Of a stretch of DNA of 64,000 bases, positions 16,813 through 24,608 are shown piece by piece. The translations under genes and the position numbers were made by a program. The notes beneath the pieces were generated by a model that was not told the DNA's origin, did no database searches, and saw only the letters and a program-made list of their open reading frames with translations. This DNA is from Streptomyces sp. NBC_01335 (GTDB taxonomy: Bacteria > Actinomycetota > Actinomycetes > Streptomycetales > Streptomycetaceae). Location of the stretch: NCBI RefSeq assembly GCF_035953295.1, contig NZ_CP108370.1:1798001-1862000 (forward strand), written 5' to 3'. The first letter of the stretch is position 1; the number at the start of each line of letters is the position of its first letter.

Positions 16813-18321
16813 TCAGCTCTGGCCGCCGGCCAGCTTCTCGCGCAGAGCGGCGAGCGCCTCGTCCGACGCCAGGGCGCCGGAGTTGTCGGCCGACTCCGAG
16901 GAGTACGAGCCGCCACCGCTGCCGCCGGAGGCAGCCGGGGCGCCGGCCGGGGCAGCAGCGCCCTCGGCAGCGGCGGCCTCGTCGGCCTCGCGGGACTTGA
17001 TGACCTGGGCCTGGTGCTGCTCGAAGCGCTGCTGCGCCTCGGCGTACTGGGTCTCCCAGACCTCGCGCTGCGCCTCGAAGCCCTCGAGCCAGTCGTTGGT
17101 CTCGGGGTCGAAGCCCTCGGGGTAGATGTAGTTGCCCTGGTCGTCGTAGGACGCGGCCATGCCGTACAGGGTCGGGTCGAACTCGACCGAGGCCGGGTCG
17201 CTGCCGAAGGACTCGTTGGCCTGCTTCAGCGAGAGGCTGATCCGACGACGCTCCAGGTCGATGTCGATGACCTTGACGAAGATCTCGTCGTTGACCTGGA
17301 CGACCTGCTCCGGGATCTCCACGTGGCGCTCGGCCAGCTCGGAGATGTGGACCAGGCCCTCGATGCCCTCGTCGACGCGCACGAACGCACCGAACGGAAC
17401 GAGCTTGGTGACCTTACCCGGGACGACCTGACCGATCTGGTGCGTACGGGCGAACTGCTGCCACGGGTCTTCCTGCGTCGCCTTCAGCGACAGGGAGACA
17501 CGCTCGCGGTCCATGTCGACGTCGAGAACCTCGACGGTGACTTCCTGGCCGACCTCGACAACCTCGGACGGGTGGTCGATGTGCTTCCAGGACAGCTCGG
17601 AGACGTGGACGAGACCGTCGACGCCACCCAGGTCCACGAAGGCACCGAAGTTGACGATCGAGGAGACGACGCCGGAGCGGACCTGACCCTTCTGCAGGGT
17701 GGTGAGGAACGTCTGGCGAACCTCGGACTGGGTCTGCTCCAGCCAGGCGCGGCGGGACAGGACCACGTTGTTGCGGTTCTTGTCCAGCTCGATGATCTTC
17801 GCCTCGAGCTCCTTGCCCACGTAGGGCTGGAGGTCGCGGACGCGACGCATCTCGACGAGCGACGCCGGCAGGAAGCCACGGAGGCCGATGTCGAGGATGA
17901 GACCACCCTTGACGACCTCGATGACGGTACCGGTGACGATGCCGTCCTCTTCCTTGATCTTCTCGATGGTGCCCCAAGCACGCTCGTACTGCGCGCGCTT
18001 CTTCGAGAGGATCAGGCGGCCTTCCTTGTCCTCCTTCTGGAGAACCAGGGCCTCGATCTCGTCGCCGACCTTGACGACCTCGTTCGGGTCGACGTCGTGC
18101 TTGATCGAGAGCTCGCGGCTCGGGATGACACCTTCGGTCTTGTAACCGATGTCGAGGAGAACCTCGTCCCGGTCGACCTTGACGATGACACCATCAACGA
18201 TGTCGCCGTCGTTGAAGTACTTGATCGTCTCGTCGATCGCCGCGAGGAACGCGTCCGCGTCGCCGATGTCGTTGACCGCAACCTGCGGAGTGGTGGCGGT
18301 GGTCTCGGTGCTGCTCGTCAT
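16813..18321 (-). CDS. rpsA: 30S ribosomal protein S1
   Basis: The 502-aa protein has four S1 RNA-binding domains, at roughly residues 35-105, 120-190, 208-278 and 293-363. Examples are GDIVDGVIVKVDRDEVLLDI, VVSSIVNFGAFVDLGGVDG with LVHVSELSWKHIDHPSEVV, and KVTKLVPFGAFVRVDEGIEG. The C-terminal ~100 residues are acidic then Gly/Ser/Ala-rich, the usual four-domain actinobacterial form rather than the six-domain E. coli form. S1 helps mRNA bind the 30S subunit. It has its own promoter about 190 nt upstream and its own terminator. Confidence 0.97.
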   Translation of the reverse strand: MTSSTETTATTPQVAVNDIGDADAFLAAIDETIKYFNDGDIVDGVIVKVDRDEVLLDIGYKTEGVIPSRELSIKHDVDPNEVVKVGDEIEALVLQKEDKEGRLILSKKRAQYERAWGTIEKIKEEDGIVTGTVIEVVKGGLILDIGLRGFLPASLVEMRRVRDLQPYVGKELEAKIIELDKNRNNVVLSRRAWLEQTQSEVRQTFLTTLQKGQVRSGVVSSIVNFGAFVDLGGVDGLVHVSELSWKHIDHPSEVVEVGQEVTVEVLDVDMDRERVSLSLKATQEDPWQQFARTHQIGQVVPGKVTKLVPFGAFVRVDEGIEGLVHISELAERHVEIPEQVVQVNDEIFVKVIDIDLERRRISLSLKQANESFGSDPASVEFDPTLYGMAASYDDQGNYIYPEGFDPETNDWLEGFEAQREVWETQYAEAQQRFEQHQAQVIKSREADEAAAAEGAAAPAGAPAASGGSGGGSYSSESADNSGALASDEALAALREKLAGGQS

Positions 18322-18518
18322 GTGGGAAAGGGCTCCGGTACGGACAGTGAGTCGTAGGTACTGCTACGCCGAAAGCCCGTATCGCCTCTGCAGAAGCCGG
18401 ACAGCCTGGAAGGTGCCCGACCCGACTCCGGGAGACACCTCGACAACCGAGGGGACATGCAACAGACGCGAGCGCGGCCTGCTAGGTCTGAGGCGCGCAG
18501 GCTCGCAGCGCAACTTGT

Positions 18519-18547
18519 AGCATACGGGGGCAGCCGGACACGGTCAA
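18519..18547 (-). promoter_or_regulatory. rpsA promoter (-35 TTGACC, 17 bp, -10 TATGCT)
   Basis: Read on the minus strand, TTGACC (18547-18542) is followed by a 17-bp spacer and TATGCT (18524-18519), a strong HrdB/sigma70-type promoter. Transcription should start near 18512, giving rpsA a leader of about 190 nt with no gene in it. GGAG lies 11 nt before the ATG. Confidence 0.75.
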
Positions 18548-18754
18548 TGCGCGAAGGGGCACACGCGGGGCGCACCGGACCATATCCGGCACAACTCGGC
18601 CGCGCCGGGGCGGTATCCGGCCAGTTTCGGAACCCGGAAGTTCCTCACTCGCGCGTCGCCGGAATCCGGCACCCGGGGTCGGGCACGGCCGCACGGACAC
18701 TCCCCGCACTCCACCGCACGCGGTGGGTACAGGCAAACTACAACGACGGACACG

Positions 18755-19567
18755 ATGAGCCAAGAGACCTACGGAACCGAACCGGAAGCGACCCGCCGCG
18801 AGGCGGACGACACGGAGAGCAGCCGAGCCAGTCGCGGCTGGTGGGACCGGAACGCGGACGAGTACCAGAGCGACCACGGGGCGTTTCTCGGCGACGACCG
18901 GTTCGTCTGGGGGCCGGAAGGGCTCGACGAGGCGGAAGCCGGGCTGCTCGGGCCCACCGCCTCCCTCGCGGGGCGCGACGTCCTGGAGATCGGCGCGGGC
19001 GCGGCGCAGTGTTCCCGCTGGCTGGCCGCCCGGGGAGCCCGCCCGGTCGCCCTCGACCTCTCTCACCGGCAGCTCCAGCACGCCCTGCGGATCGGCGACG
19101 AGGTGCCGCTGGTGGAGGCGGATGCCGGGGTGCTGCCCTTCCGGGACGGTTCCTTCGACCTCGCCTGCTCCGCCTACGGTGCCGTGCCCTTCGTCGCCGA
19201 CCCGGTACGCGTCTTCCGGGAGGTCCGCCGGGTGCTGCGGCCCGGTGGACGCTGGGTCTTCTCGGTGACCCACCCGATCCGCTGGGCCTTCCCCGACGAG
19301 CCGGGGCCGGAGGGCCTCTCCGTCGCCGCGTCCTACTTCGACCGCGTCCCCTACGTGGAGCAGGACGAGTCGGGCGAGGCCGTCTACGTGGAGCACCACC
19401 GGACGCTGGGCGACCGGGTCCGGGACGTGGTCGCGGCCGGCTTCCGCCTCGTCGACCTGGTGGAACCGGAGTGGCCGGAGTGGAACCACCAGGAGTGGGG
19501 CGGCTGGTCGCCGCTGCGGGGGAACCTCATCCCGGGCACGGCGATCTTCGTCTGCGAACGGGACTGA
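18755..19567 (+). CDS. Class I SAM-dependent methyltransferase
   Basis: The 270-aa protein has the class I Rossmann motifs: motif I VLEIGAGAAQCSRWLA (about residues 76-91), ARPVALDLSHRQLQHA (motif II acid), VEADAGVLPFRDGSFDLACS (motifs II/III), and VRRVLRPGGRWVFSV (motif post-III). The N-terminus SRGWWDRNADEYQSDHGAFL is typical of small-molecule methyltransferases of the UbiE/11 type. The substrate is unknown. The Shine-Dalgarno is weak. It lies divergent from rpsA. Confidence 0.88.
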   Translation: MSQETYGTEPEATRREADDTESSRASRGWWDRNADEYQSDHGAFLGDDRFVWGPEGLDEAEAGLLGPTASLAGRDVLEIGAGAAQCSRWLAARGARPVALDLSHRQLQHALRIGDEVPLVEADAGVLPFRDGSFDLACSAYGAVPFVADPVRVFREVRRVLRPGGRWVFSVTHPIRWAFPDEPGPEGLSVAASYFDRVPYVEQDESGEAVYVEHHRTLGDRVRDVVAAGFRLVDLVEPEWPEWNHQEWGGWSPLRGNLIPGTAIFVCERD

Positions 19568-19745
19568 CCCCGTCCCGCTCCGGCTGCGCCTCATCCGTCC
19601 CCCTCCGGCCGCGGCCGAGTCCTCCTGACTCCGCCGACCCTGCCGCCCGACCCGCCCGACCCGCCTGCCTCTGCTGGCTGTGCGGGCCTGCCGTCCGGCT
19701 CTGCTGACTCCTGTGACTCTGCCGCACGCCCCTCCGGAGCCGCCT

Positions 19746-19781
19746 CCCCCGTGCGGGGGAAGCGGCTCCCCCGTGCGGGGG
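19746..19781 (+). terminator. Two tandem identical hairpins after the methyltransferase gene
   Basis: CCCCCGTGCGGGGG occurs twice (19746-19759 and 19768-19781), each able to fold as a 5-bp G:C stem with a GTGC loop, spaced 22 nt. They end 35 nt before hrpB. The rest of the 19568-19816 gap is pyrimidine-rich low-complexity sequence with no gene. Confidence 0.5.
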
Positions 19782-19816
19782 TGGGGGCGCCCGGCCGCCC
19801 GTACGACACTGGGTCC

Positions 19817-22366
19817 GTGATCCGAACCGATGCCCTGGCCGACCTCCCCGTCCGCACCGCCGTGCCCGCCCTGCGCCGGGCGCTCGACGAGCGGGGCACC
19901 GCCGTGCTCTGCGCACCGCCGGGCACCGGCAAGACCACGCTCGTCCCGCTCGCCCTCGCGGGACTGACCGGCGAGGGTCCGCCGCGCCGGGTCGTGGTCG
20001 CCGAGCCACGCAGGATCGCCGCGCGGGCCGCGGCCCGCCGCATGGCGTGGCTCCTCGGCGAGCGACCCGGGGGCCGCGTCGGCTTCACCGTGCGCGGCGA
20101 GCGGGCGGTCGGCCCGGACACCGTGGTCGAGGTCGTCACCACCGGGGTGCTGCTCCAGCGCCTCCAGCGCGACCAGGAACTCTCCGGCACCGACGTGGTG
20201 ATCCTCGACGAATGCCACGAACGCCACCTGGACGCGGACACCGCCGCCGCCTTCCTGCTGGACGTGCGCGAGACGCTCCGCCCCGATCTGCGGCTGGTGG
20301 CCGCGTCCGCGACGACCGACGCGGAGGGCTGGGCCCAGCTGCTCGGCGGTGCCCAGGTGATCGAGGCGACGGGGATCTCCCATCCGGTGGAGGTCGTCTG
20401 GGCGCCGCCCACGGCTCCGGTCCGGCCGCCGCACGGGATGCGGGTCGATCCCGCGCTGCTGGCGCACGTCGCCCAGGTCGTGCGCCGGGCGCTCGCGGAG
20501 CGGGACGGCGACGTGCTCTGCTTCCTGCCCGGCGTCGGCGAGATCGCCCAGGTCGCCGGCCGGCTGGCCGGAGCCGGCGCGGAGGTGCTCCAGGTGCACG
20601 GACGGGCTCCCGCCGCCGTGCAGGACGCGGTCCTGGCGGGGGGCTCCGGCGTGGGACGGCGGGTGGTGCTGGCGACCTCGGTCGCGGAGTCCTCGCTGAC
20701 GGTGCCCGGGGTGCGGGTCGTGGTCGACAGCGGCCTCGCCCGGGAGCCCAGGACCGATCACGCCCGGGGGCTGAGCGCCCTGACGACCGTGCGGGCCTCG
20801 CAGGCGACCGGACGGCAGCGGGCGGGCCGTGCCGGACGGGAGGCTCCCGGTGCGGTGTACCGGTGCTGGACGGAGGCGGAGGACGGGCGGCTCGCCCGGT
20901 TCCCGGCCCCGGAGATCCGGGTCGCGGACCTGGCGGCGTTCGCGCTCCGGGCCGCGTGCTGGGGCGACCCGGGGGCGGTGGGCCTGGCGCTGCTCGACCC
21001 GCCGCCCACCGGGGCGATGAGCGCGGCACGCGAGGTGCTGACGGCGGTCGGGGCGGTGGACGGGGACGGGCGGGTGACCGGGCGCGGCACACGGATGTCC
21101 CGGCTCGGCGTCCATCCCCGGCTGGCGCGCGCCCTGGTCGACGGAGCCCGTGAGGTGGGCGGGCGCCGGGCGGCCGAGGTGGTGGCCCTGCTGAGCGAGG
21201 AGCCGCCCCGCGCGTACGGCGACGATCTGGCGGCGGCCCTGCGCACCGCGCGCCGGGGCGGCGACGGGTACGCCGCGCGCTGGCGCCAGGAGGTGCGCCG
21301 GCTGTCGTCCTCGCTCGGCGACGGAGCGGAGGCCGGGCACGCGACGGCCGACGGCCCGGCGGGCGGGGCCGCTCCGGTCACGGACGACGCCGTCGCCGGA
21401 CTGGTCGCCGCGCTGGCCTTCCCCGAGCGGGTGGCGCGGGCCCGGGGCGGGGAGGCGTTCCTGATGGCGTCCGGGACCGGGGCGGCGCTGCGGGACGGCT
21501 CGGGGCTGCGCGGCTCACCGTGGCTCGCGGTCGCCGTGGCGGACCGGCCCACGCACGCCGCGTCGGCCCGGGTGCGGCTGGCCGCGGTGATCGACGAGGA
21601 CACCGCGGTGCTTGCCGCGGGACACCTGCGGTTCCGGGGCGAGGAGGTCCGCTGGAGCGACGGCGACGTGGTGGCGCGTGTGGTGGACCGGCTGGGTGCG
21701 GTGGAGCTGGTGGTGCGCCCTCTGAAGCAGCCCGCTCCGGAGCTGGTGCGCACCGCGCTTCTGGAGGGGCTCCGCCGGGAGGGCACCGGGCTGTTGCGGT
21801 GGACCCGCGACAGCGAGCAGTTGCGGGCCCGGCTGGCGTTCCTGCACGGCGCTCTGGGGACGCCGTGGCCCGAGGTGTCGGACGAGGCGCTGCTGGCGCG
21901 CGCCGGGGAGTGGCTGGAGCCGGAGTTGTCGCGTGCGCGGCGCCGCTCGGACCTGGGGCGGATCGACGCGGGGCAGGCGCTGCGCCGGTTGCTGCCGTGG
22001 GCGACCGGCGAGGCGTCCCGGCTGGACGAGTTGGCGCCCGAGCGGATCGAGGTGCCGAGCGGGTCCCGTATCCGGGTGGAGTACGGCGGAGAGCAGCCGG
22101 TCCTCGCGGTGAAGCTCCAGGAGTTGTTCGGCCTGGCCGAGACGCCCTCGGTGGCCGGGGTGCCCGTGCTGGTGCACCTGTTGTCCCCGGCGGGGCGCCC
22201 GGCGGCGGTGACCGCGGATCTCGCCTCGTTCTGGCGGGAGGGGTACCGCGCCGTCCGCGCGGAGCTGCGCGGGCGCTACCCCCGACACCCCTGGCCGGAG
22301 GACCCGACGACGGTGGCGGCCACCCGGTTCACCTCGGCACGGCTGAAACGGGAGCAGCGGTCATGA
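19817..22366 (+). CDS. hrpB: ATP-dependent RNA helicase HrpB
   Basis: The 849-aa DExH-box helicase starts at GTG (VIRTDALADLPVRTAVPALR), the conserved HrpB start. Motifs: Walker A CAPPGTGKTTLVPLAL (residues 32-47), VVVAEPRRIAARAAARRM (Ia), VTTGVLLQRLQ (Ib), VILDECHERHLDAD (motif II, about 132), VAASAT (III), and QATGRQRAGRAGREAPGAVY (VI). Motif II reads DECH. The C-terminal HrpB domain is present (PWPEVSDEALLARAGEWLEP and RIDAGQALRRLLPWA). Length is slightly above the ~810 aa of E. coli HrpB. Its cellular role is poorly known. Confidence 0.92.
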   Translation: MIRTDALADLPVRTAVPALRRALDERGTAVLCAPPGTGKTTLVPLALAGLTGEGPPRRVVVAEPRRIAARAAARRMAWLLGERPGGRVGFTVRGERAVGPDTVVEVVTTGVLLQRLQRDQELSGTDVVILDECHERHLDADTAAAFLLDVRETLRPDLRLVAASATTDAEGWAQLLGGAQVIEATGISHPVEVVWAPPTAPVRPPHGMRVDPALLAHVAQVVRRALAERDGDVLCFLPGVGEIAQVAGRLAGAGAEVLQVHGRAPAAVQDAVLAGGSGVGRRVVLATSVAESSLTVPGVRVVVDSGLAREPRTDHARGLSALTTVRASQATGRQRAGRAGREAPGAVYRCWTEAEDGRLARFPAPEIRVADLAAFALRAACWGDPGAVGLALLDPPPTGAMSAAREVLTAVGAVDGDGRVTGRGTRMSRLGVHPRLARALVDGAREVGGRRAAEVVALLSEEPPRAYGDDLAAALRTARRGGDGYAARWRQEVRRLSSSLGDGAEAGHATADGPAGGAAPVTDDAVAGLVAALAFPERVARARGGEAFLMASGTGAALRDGSGLRGSPWLAVAVADRPTHAASARVRLAAVIDEDTAVLAAGHLRFRGEEVRWSDGDVVARVVDRLGAVELVVRPLKQPAPELVRTALLEGLRREGTGLLRWTRDSEQLRARLAFLHGALGTPWPEVSDEALLARAGEWLEPELSRARRRSDLGRIDAGQALRRLLPWATGEASRLDELAPERIEVPSGSRIRVEYGGEQPVLAVKLQELFGLAETPSVAGVPVLVHLLSPAGRPAAVTADLASFWREGYRAVRAELRGRYPRHPWPEDPTTVAATRFTSARLKREQRS

Positions 22367-22475
22367 CCCGGTGAGCGGCGCGCGCCTGGGCGACGGGGGC
22401 CGGGGGCCGGGGGCCGGGCGCACCGGTGGTGGTGCGGCGGTACGAAGGCGGAGGTACGACGCGGGGCCGGTATGG

Positions 22476-22516
22476 CCGCGCGCCCGTACCGGGAGGTGCT
22501 CGGTACGGGCGCGCGG
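22476..22516. terminator. 16-bp stem-loop between convergent hrpB and transglycosylase genes
   Basis: Positions 22476-22491 pair perfectly with 22501-22516 around a 9-nt loop. It sits 16 nt past the transglycosylase stop and 110 nt past the hrpB stop, so it probably serves both. Confidence 0.75.
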
Positions 22517-22531
22517 AGGTGCTGAGCGGCG

Positions 22532-24256
22532 TCAGGCGGCGGGCGGCGCCTCGACGGTGAGCTCGATGTCGAGGACGGCTCCGCCCTCGGTGGTGATCCG
22601 CAGCGTGTAGGTGCCCACCGTGTCGCCGGCGTGGATCTGCGGGAGGGTGAGCAGGCCGTCCGCGTCGGTCGTCAGACCGGTGAGCGTGCTGACCGAGGTG
22701 TCGTTCGCACCGGTGAAGCGGGGGCCCTGGCCCTCCGGCACGGGCTGCCCCGCGCTGTCGAGGATCGTGGCGGTGACGGCGACACCGGAGGCGACGGCCC
22801 CGCCGAGGGTGGCCTTGACCTGTACGTCCTCCGCGAACTCGCCGCCCTGGGCGGCCGTCAGCGCGGTGCTGGTCGTCCGGGCGACGGTGTCGGCGCGGCG
22901 GGCCGTGACGGTCGCCGTGAAGGCGAGGCTGAACTGTCCGGTGGTGCCGGCGGCGGCGTGGATCTGGAAGTCGCCCGTGGTCTCGCCCGCCACCAGCGCC
23001 GGGGCGCTGGCGGTGCCGTCGGCCGAGGTGACGGCCTCGGCGCTCGTGGCCCCGCCGGCGAAGCGGGCGTCCGTGTCGCCGCTGATGGTGAAGGTGACGG
23101 GAGCCTGGGCGAAGCTGTCGCCCTCGCCGTCGACGGCCCGGACGGTGACGTCCCCGGCGAAGTCCTGGCCCGCCATGGCGGTCAGCGTGCCGGTGCCCGC
23201 GTTCTCGATCCCGGCGAGCTTGCGGACCTGGGCGGGCGACGGGGGTGTGGTGGTCGTGGGCGGCTTGGTGGTCTGGGTGCCCCCGGGCTTGCCGCCCGGC
23301 GTCGGGGAGGGGCTCGGGGACGGCGAGGCGGTCCCGGGCGTCGGGTCCGGGGACGGCGAGGTCGACGGAGACGTCGAGGGCGAGGAAGACGAGGAGGGCG
23401 AAGTCGCGGCCGGGCCGGGCGTGGTGCCGGTCGCCGGGCCGGGCGTGGTCGGCAGGACACCGGTTCCGTCGGGCACCGAGTGCGTGCCGTTGTTGTAGTA
23501 CTCGAACCAGGACCGCACGGTCGACAGGTAGGCGTTGGAGTGGTTGTAACTCAGCACCGCACGGTCGATGTCGGTGCCGAGGGAAAGGTCCCGGGTACCG
23601 GCGCAGAGGTAACGCCCGGCGGCGAGCGCCGCGTCGTAGACGTTGTTGGGGTCCTTGCGCCCGTCGCCGTTGGCGTCCTGGCCCCAGGTCGCCCAGGTGG
23701 ACGGGATGAACTGCATCGGCCCGACCGCTCGGTCGGTGACGGTGTCGTTGTCGTACGCGCCGTTGTCCGTGTCCGGAATGAGTGCGAACCCGTTGCCGTC
23801 GAGAGCGGGGCCGAGGATCGGGCTGAGCGTGGTGCCGCTCGCGTCGACCTTGCCGCCGCGCGCCTGGCCCGACTCCACCTTGCCGATGGCGGCGAGGAGT
23901 TGCCAGGGCAGTCGGCAGGCCGGGTCGGTGCCGGCGATGGTCGACTGGGCCTGCTTGTACGCGGCGAGGACCGAGGCCGGAATGCCCGATTCGGCGCTGG
24001 TGGCGGGCAGATCGACGGAGGTGCTGGGGGTACCCGGGGTCGTCAGCGGCGGCAGGTCGGTGTGGTACTGGTCGTTGCCGGTGGCCGCACCGTCTTCGGG
24101 TTCGGCCGCGGCCGGCTGGTCGTTCCCGCCGGGCTGCGTGGCGAGGCCCAGGGTCGCGCCGGGTGCCTGCGAGGCGGAGAGCGCCGCGACGACGGCGGCG
24201 GCCACCGCGGTGCTGGTGGCCCCTCTGCGCAGGCGACGGCCGAATTGCGCTGCCAT
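22532..24256 (-). CDS. Secreted lytic transglycosylase with C-terminal Ig-like domains
   Basis: The 574-aa protein has a signal peptide (RRGATSTAVAAAVVAALSAS), then a SLT-type lytic transglycosylase domain: CRLPWQLLAAIGKVESGQAR (catalytic Glu in KVESG) and AVGPMQFIPSTWATWGQDAN with GDGRKDPNNVYDAALAAGRY. A ~70-aa Pro/Ser/Thr linker follows. The C-terminal ~220 residues form two Ig-like repeats, seen as FAGDVTVRAVDGEGDSFAQ and FAEDVQVKATLGGAVASGV, each followed by a TADG/TSADG strand. It likely cleaves peptidoglycan outside the cell. GGGAGGG lies 12 nt before the ATG. Confidence 0.88.
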   Translation of the reverse strand: MAAQFGRRLRRGATSTAVAAAVVAALSASQAPGATLGLATQPGGNDQPAAAEPEDGAATGNDQYHTDLPPLTTPGTPSTSVDLPATSAESGIPASVLAAYKQAQSTIAGTDPACRLPWQLLAAIGKVESGQARGGKVDASGTTLSPILGPALDGNGFALIPDTDNGAYDNDTVTDRAVGPMQFIPSTWATWGQDANGDGRKDPNNVYDAALAAGRYLCAGTRDLSLGTDIDRAVLSYNHSNAYLSTVRSWFEYYNNGTHSVPDGTGVLPTTPGPATGTTPGPAATSPSSSSSPSTSPSTSPSPDPTPGTASPSPSPSPTPGGKPGGTQTTKPPTTTTPPSPAQVRKLAGIENAGTGTLTAMAGQDFAGDVTVRAVDGEGDSFAQAPVTFTISGDTDARFAGGATSAEAVTSADGTASAPALVAGETTGDFQIHAAAGTTGQFSLAFTATVTARRADTVARTTSTALTAAQGGEFAEDVQVKATLGGAVASGVAVTATILDSAGQPVPEGQGPRFTGANDTSVSTLTGLTTDADGLLTLPQIHAGDTVGTYTLRITTEGGAVLDIELTVEAPPAA

Positions 24257-24315
24257 ATGGTCTGGTCCCTCCCCGACGACGGCTGTTCGCGCTCCCCAGC
24301 GCGAGGACTCCCGTG

Positions 24316-24344
24316 ACCCTACGGCAACTCCTGATACTTCGACA
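24316..24344 (-). promoter_or_regulatory. Candidate promoter of the transglycosylase gene
   Basis: Read on the minus strand, TGTCGA (24344-24339), a 17-bp spacer and TAGGGT (24321-24316) form a moderate sigma70-like promoter, about 60 nt upstream of the ATG. The stretch 24257-24608 otherwise holds a 26-nt repeated block (GG(G/A)(A/G)CGGTGGCGGCCCTCCCC near 24416 and 24442) and the polA terminator. Confidence 0.35.
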
Positions 24345-24541
24345 CAGTCGTCTGACCGGTTCTTACTGGTTTTTCACGATGTTCAACCGAAGTTGTACTG
24401 GACCTCGCTTCCGGGGCGGTGGCGGCCCTCCCCGCCTCTTCCGGGACGGTGGCGGCCCTCCCCCGTCCGCCATCCCCGCCCCTGCCCCCTGCCTCCCGCT
24501 CCCCTGCCTCCTGCTTCCCGTCTCCCGCCCCGGACATGGCA

Positions 24542-24568
24542 GAGGCCGGGCACGTCGTGCCCGGCCTC
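24542..24568 (-). terminator. polA terminator
   Basis: GAGGCCGGGCAC (24542-24553) pairs with GTGCCCGGCCTC (24557-24568) around a 3-nt loop, 41 nt past the polA stop. Confidence 0.75.
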
Positions 24569-24608
24569 CGTCCCGCAGGGGAAGCACACCCCGTCGGTCC
24601 CGCCCTCG

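Noticed and set aside
19746..19781. Possible type I-E CRISPR repeats (CTCCCCCGTGCGGGGG-like)
   Set aside because: Only two copies, 22 bp apart, with no 30+ bp spacers and no cas genes in the window.
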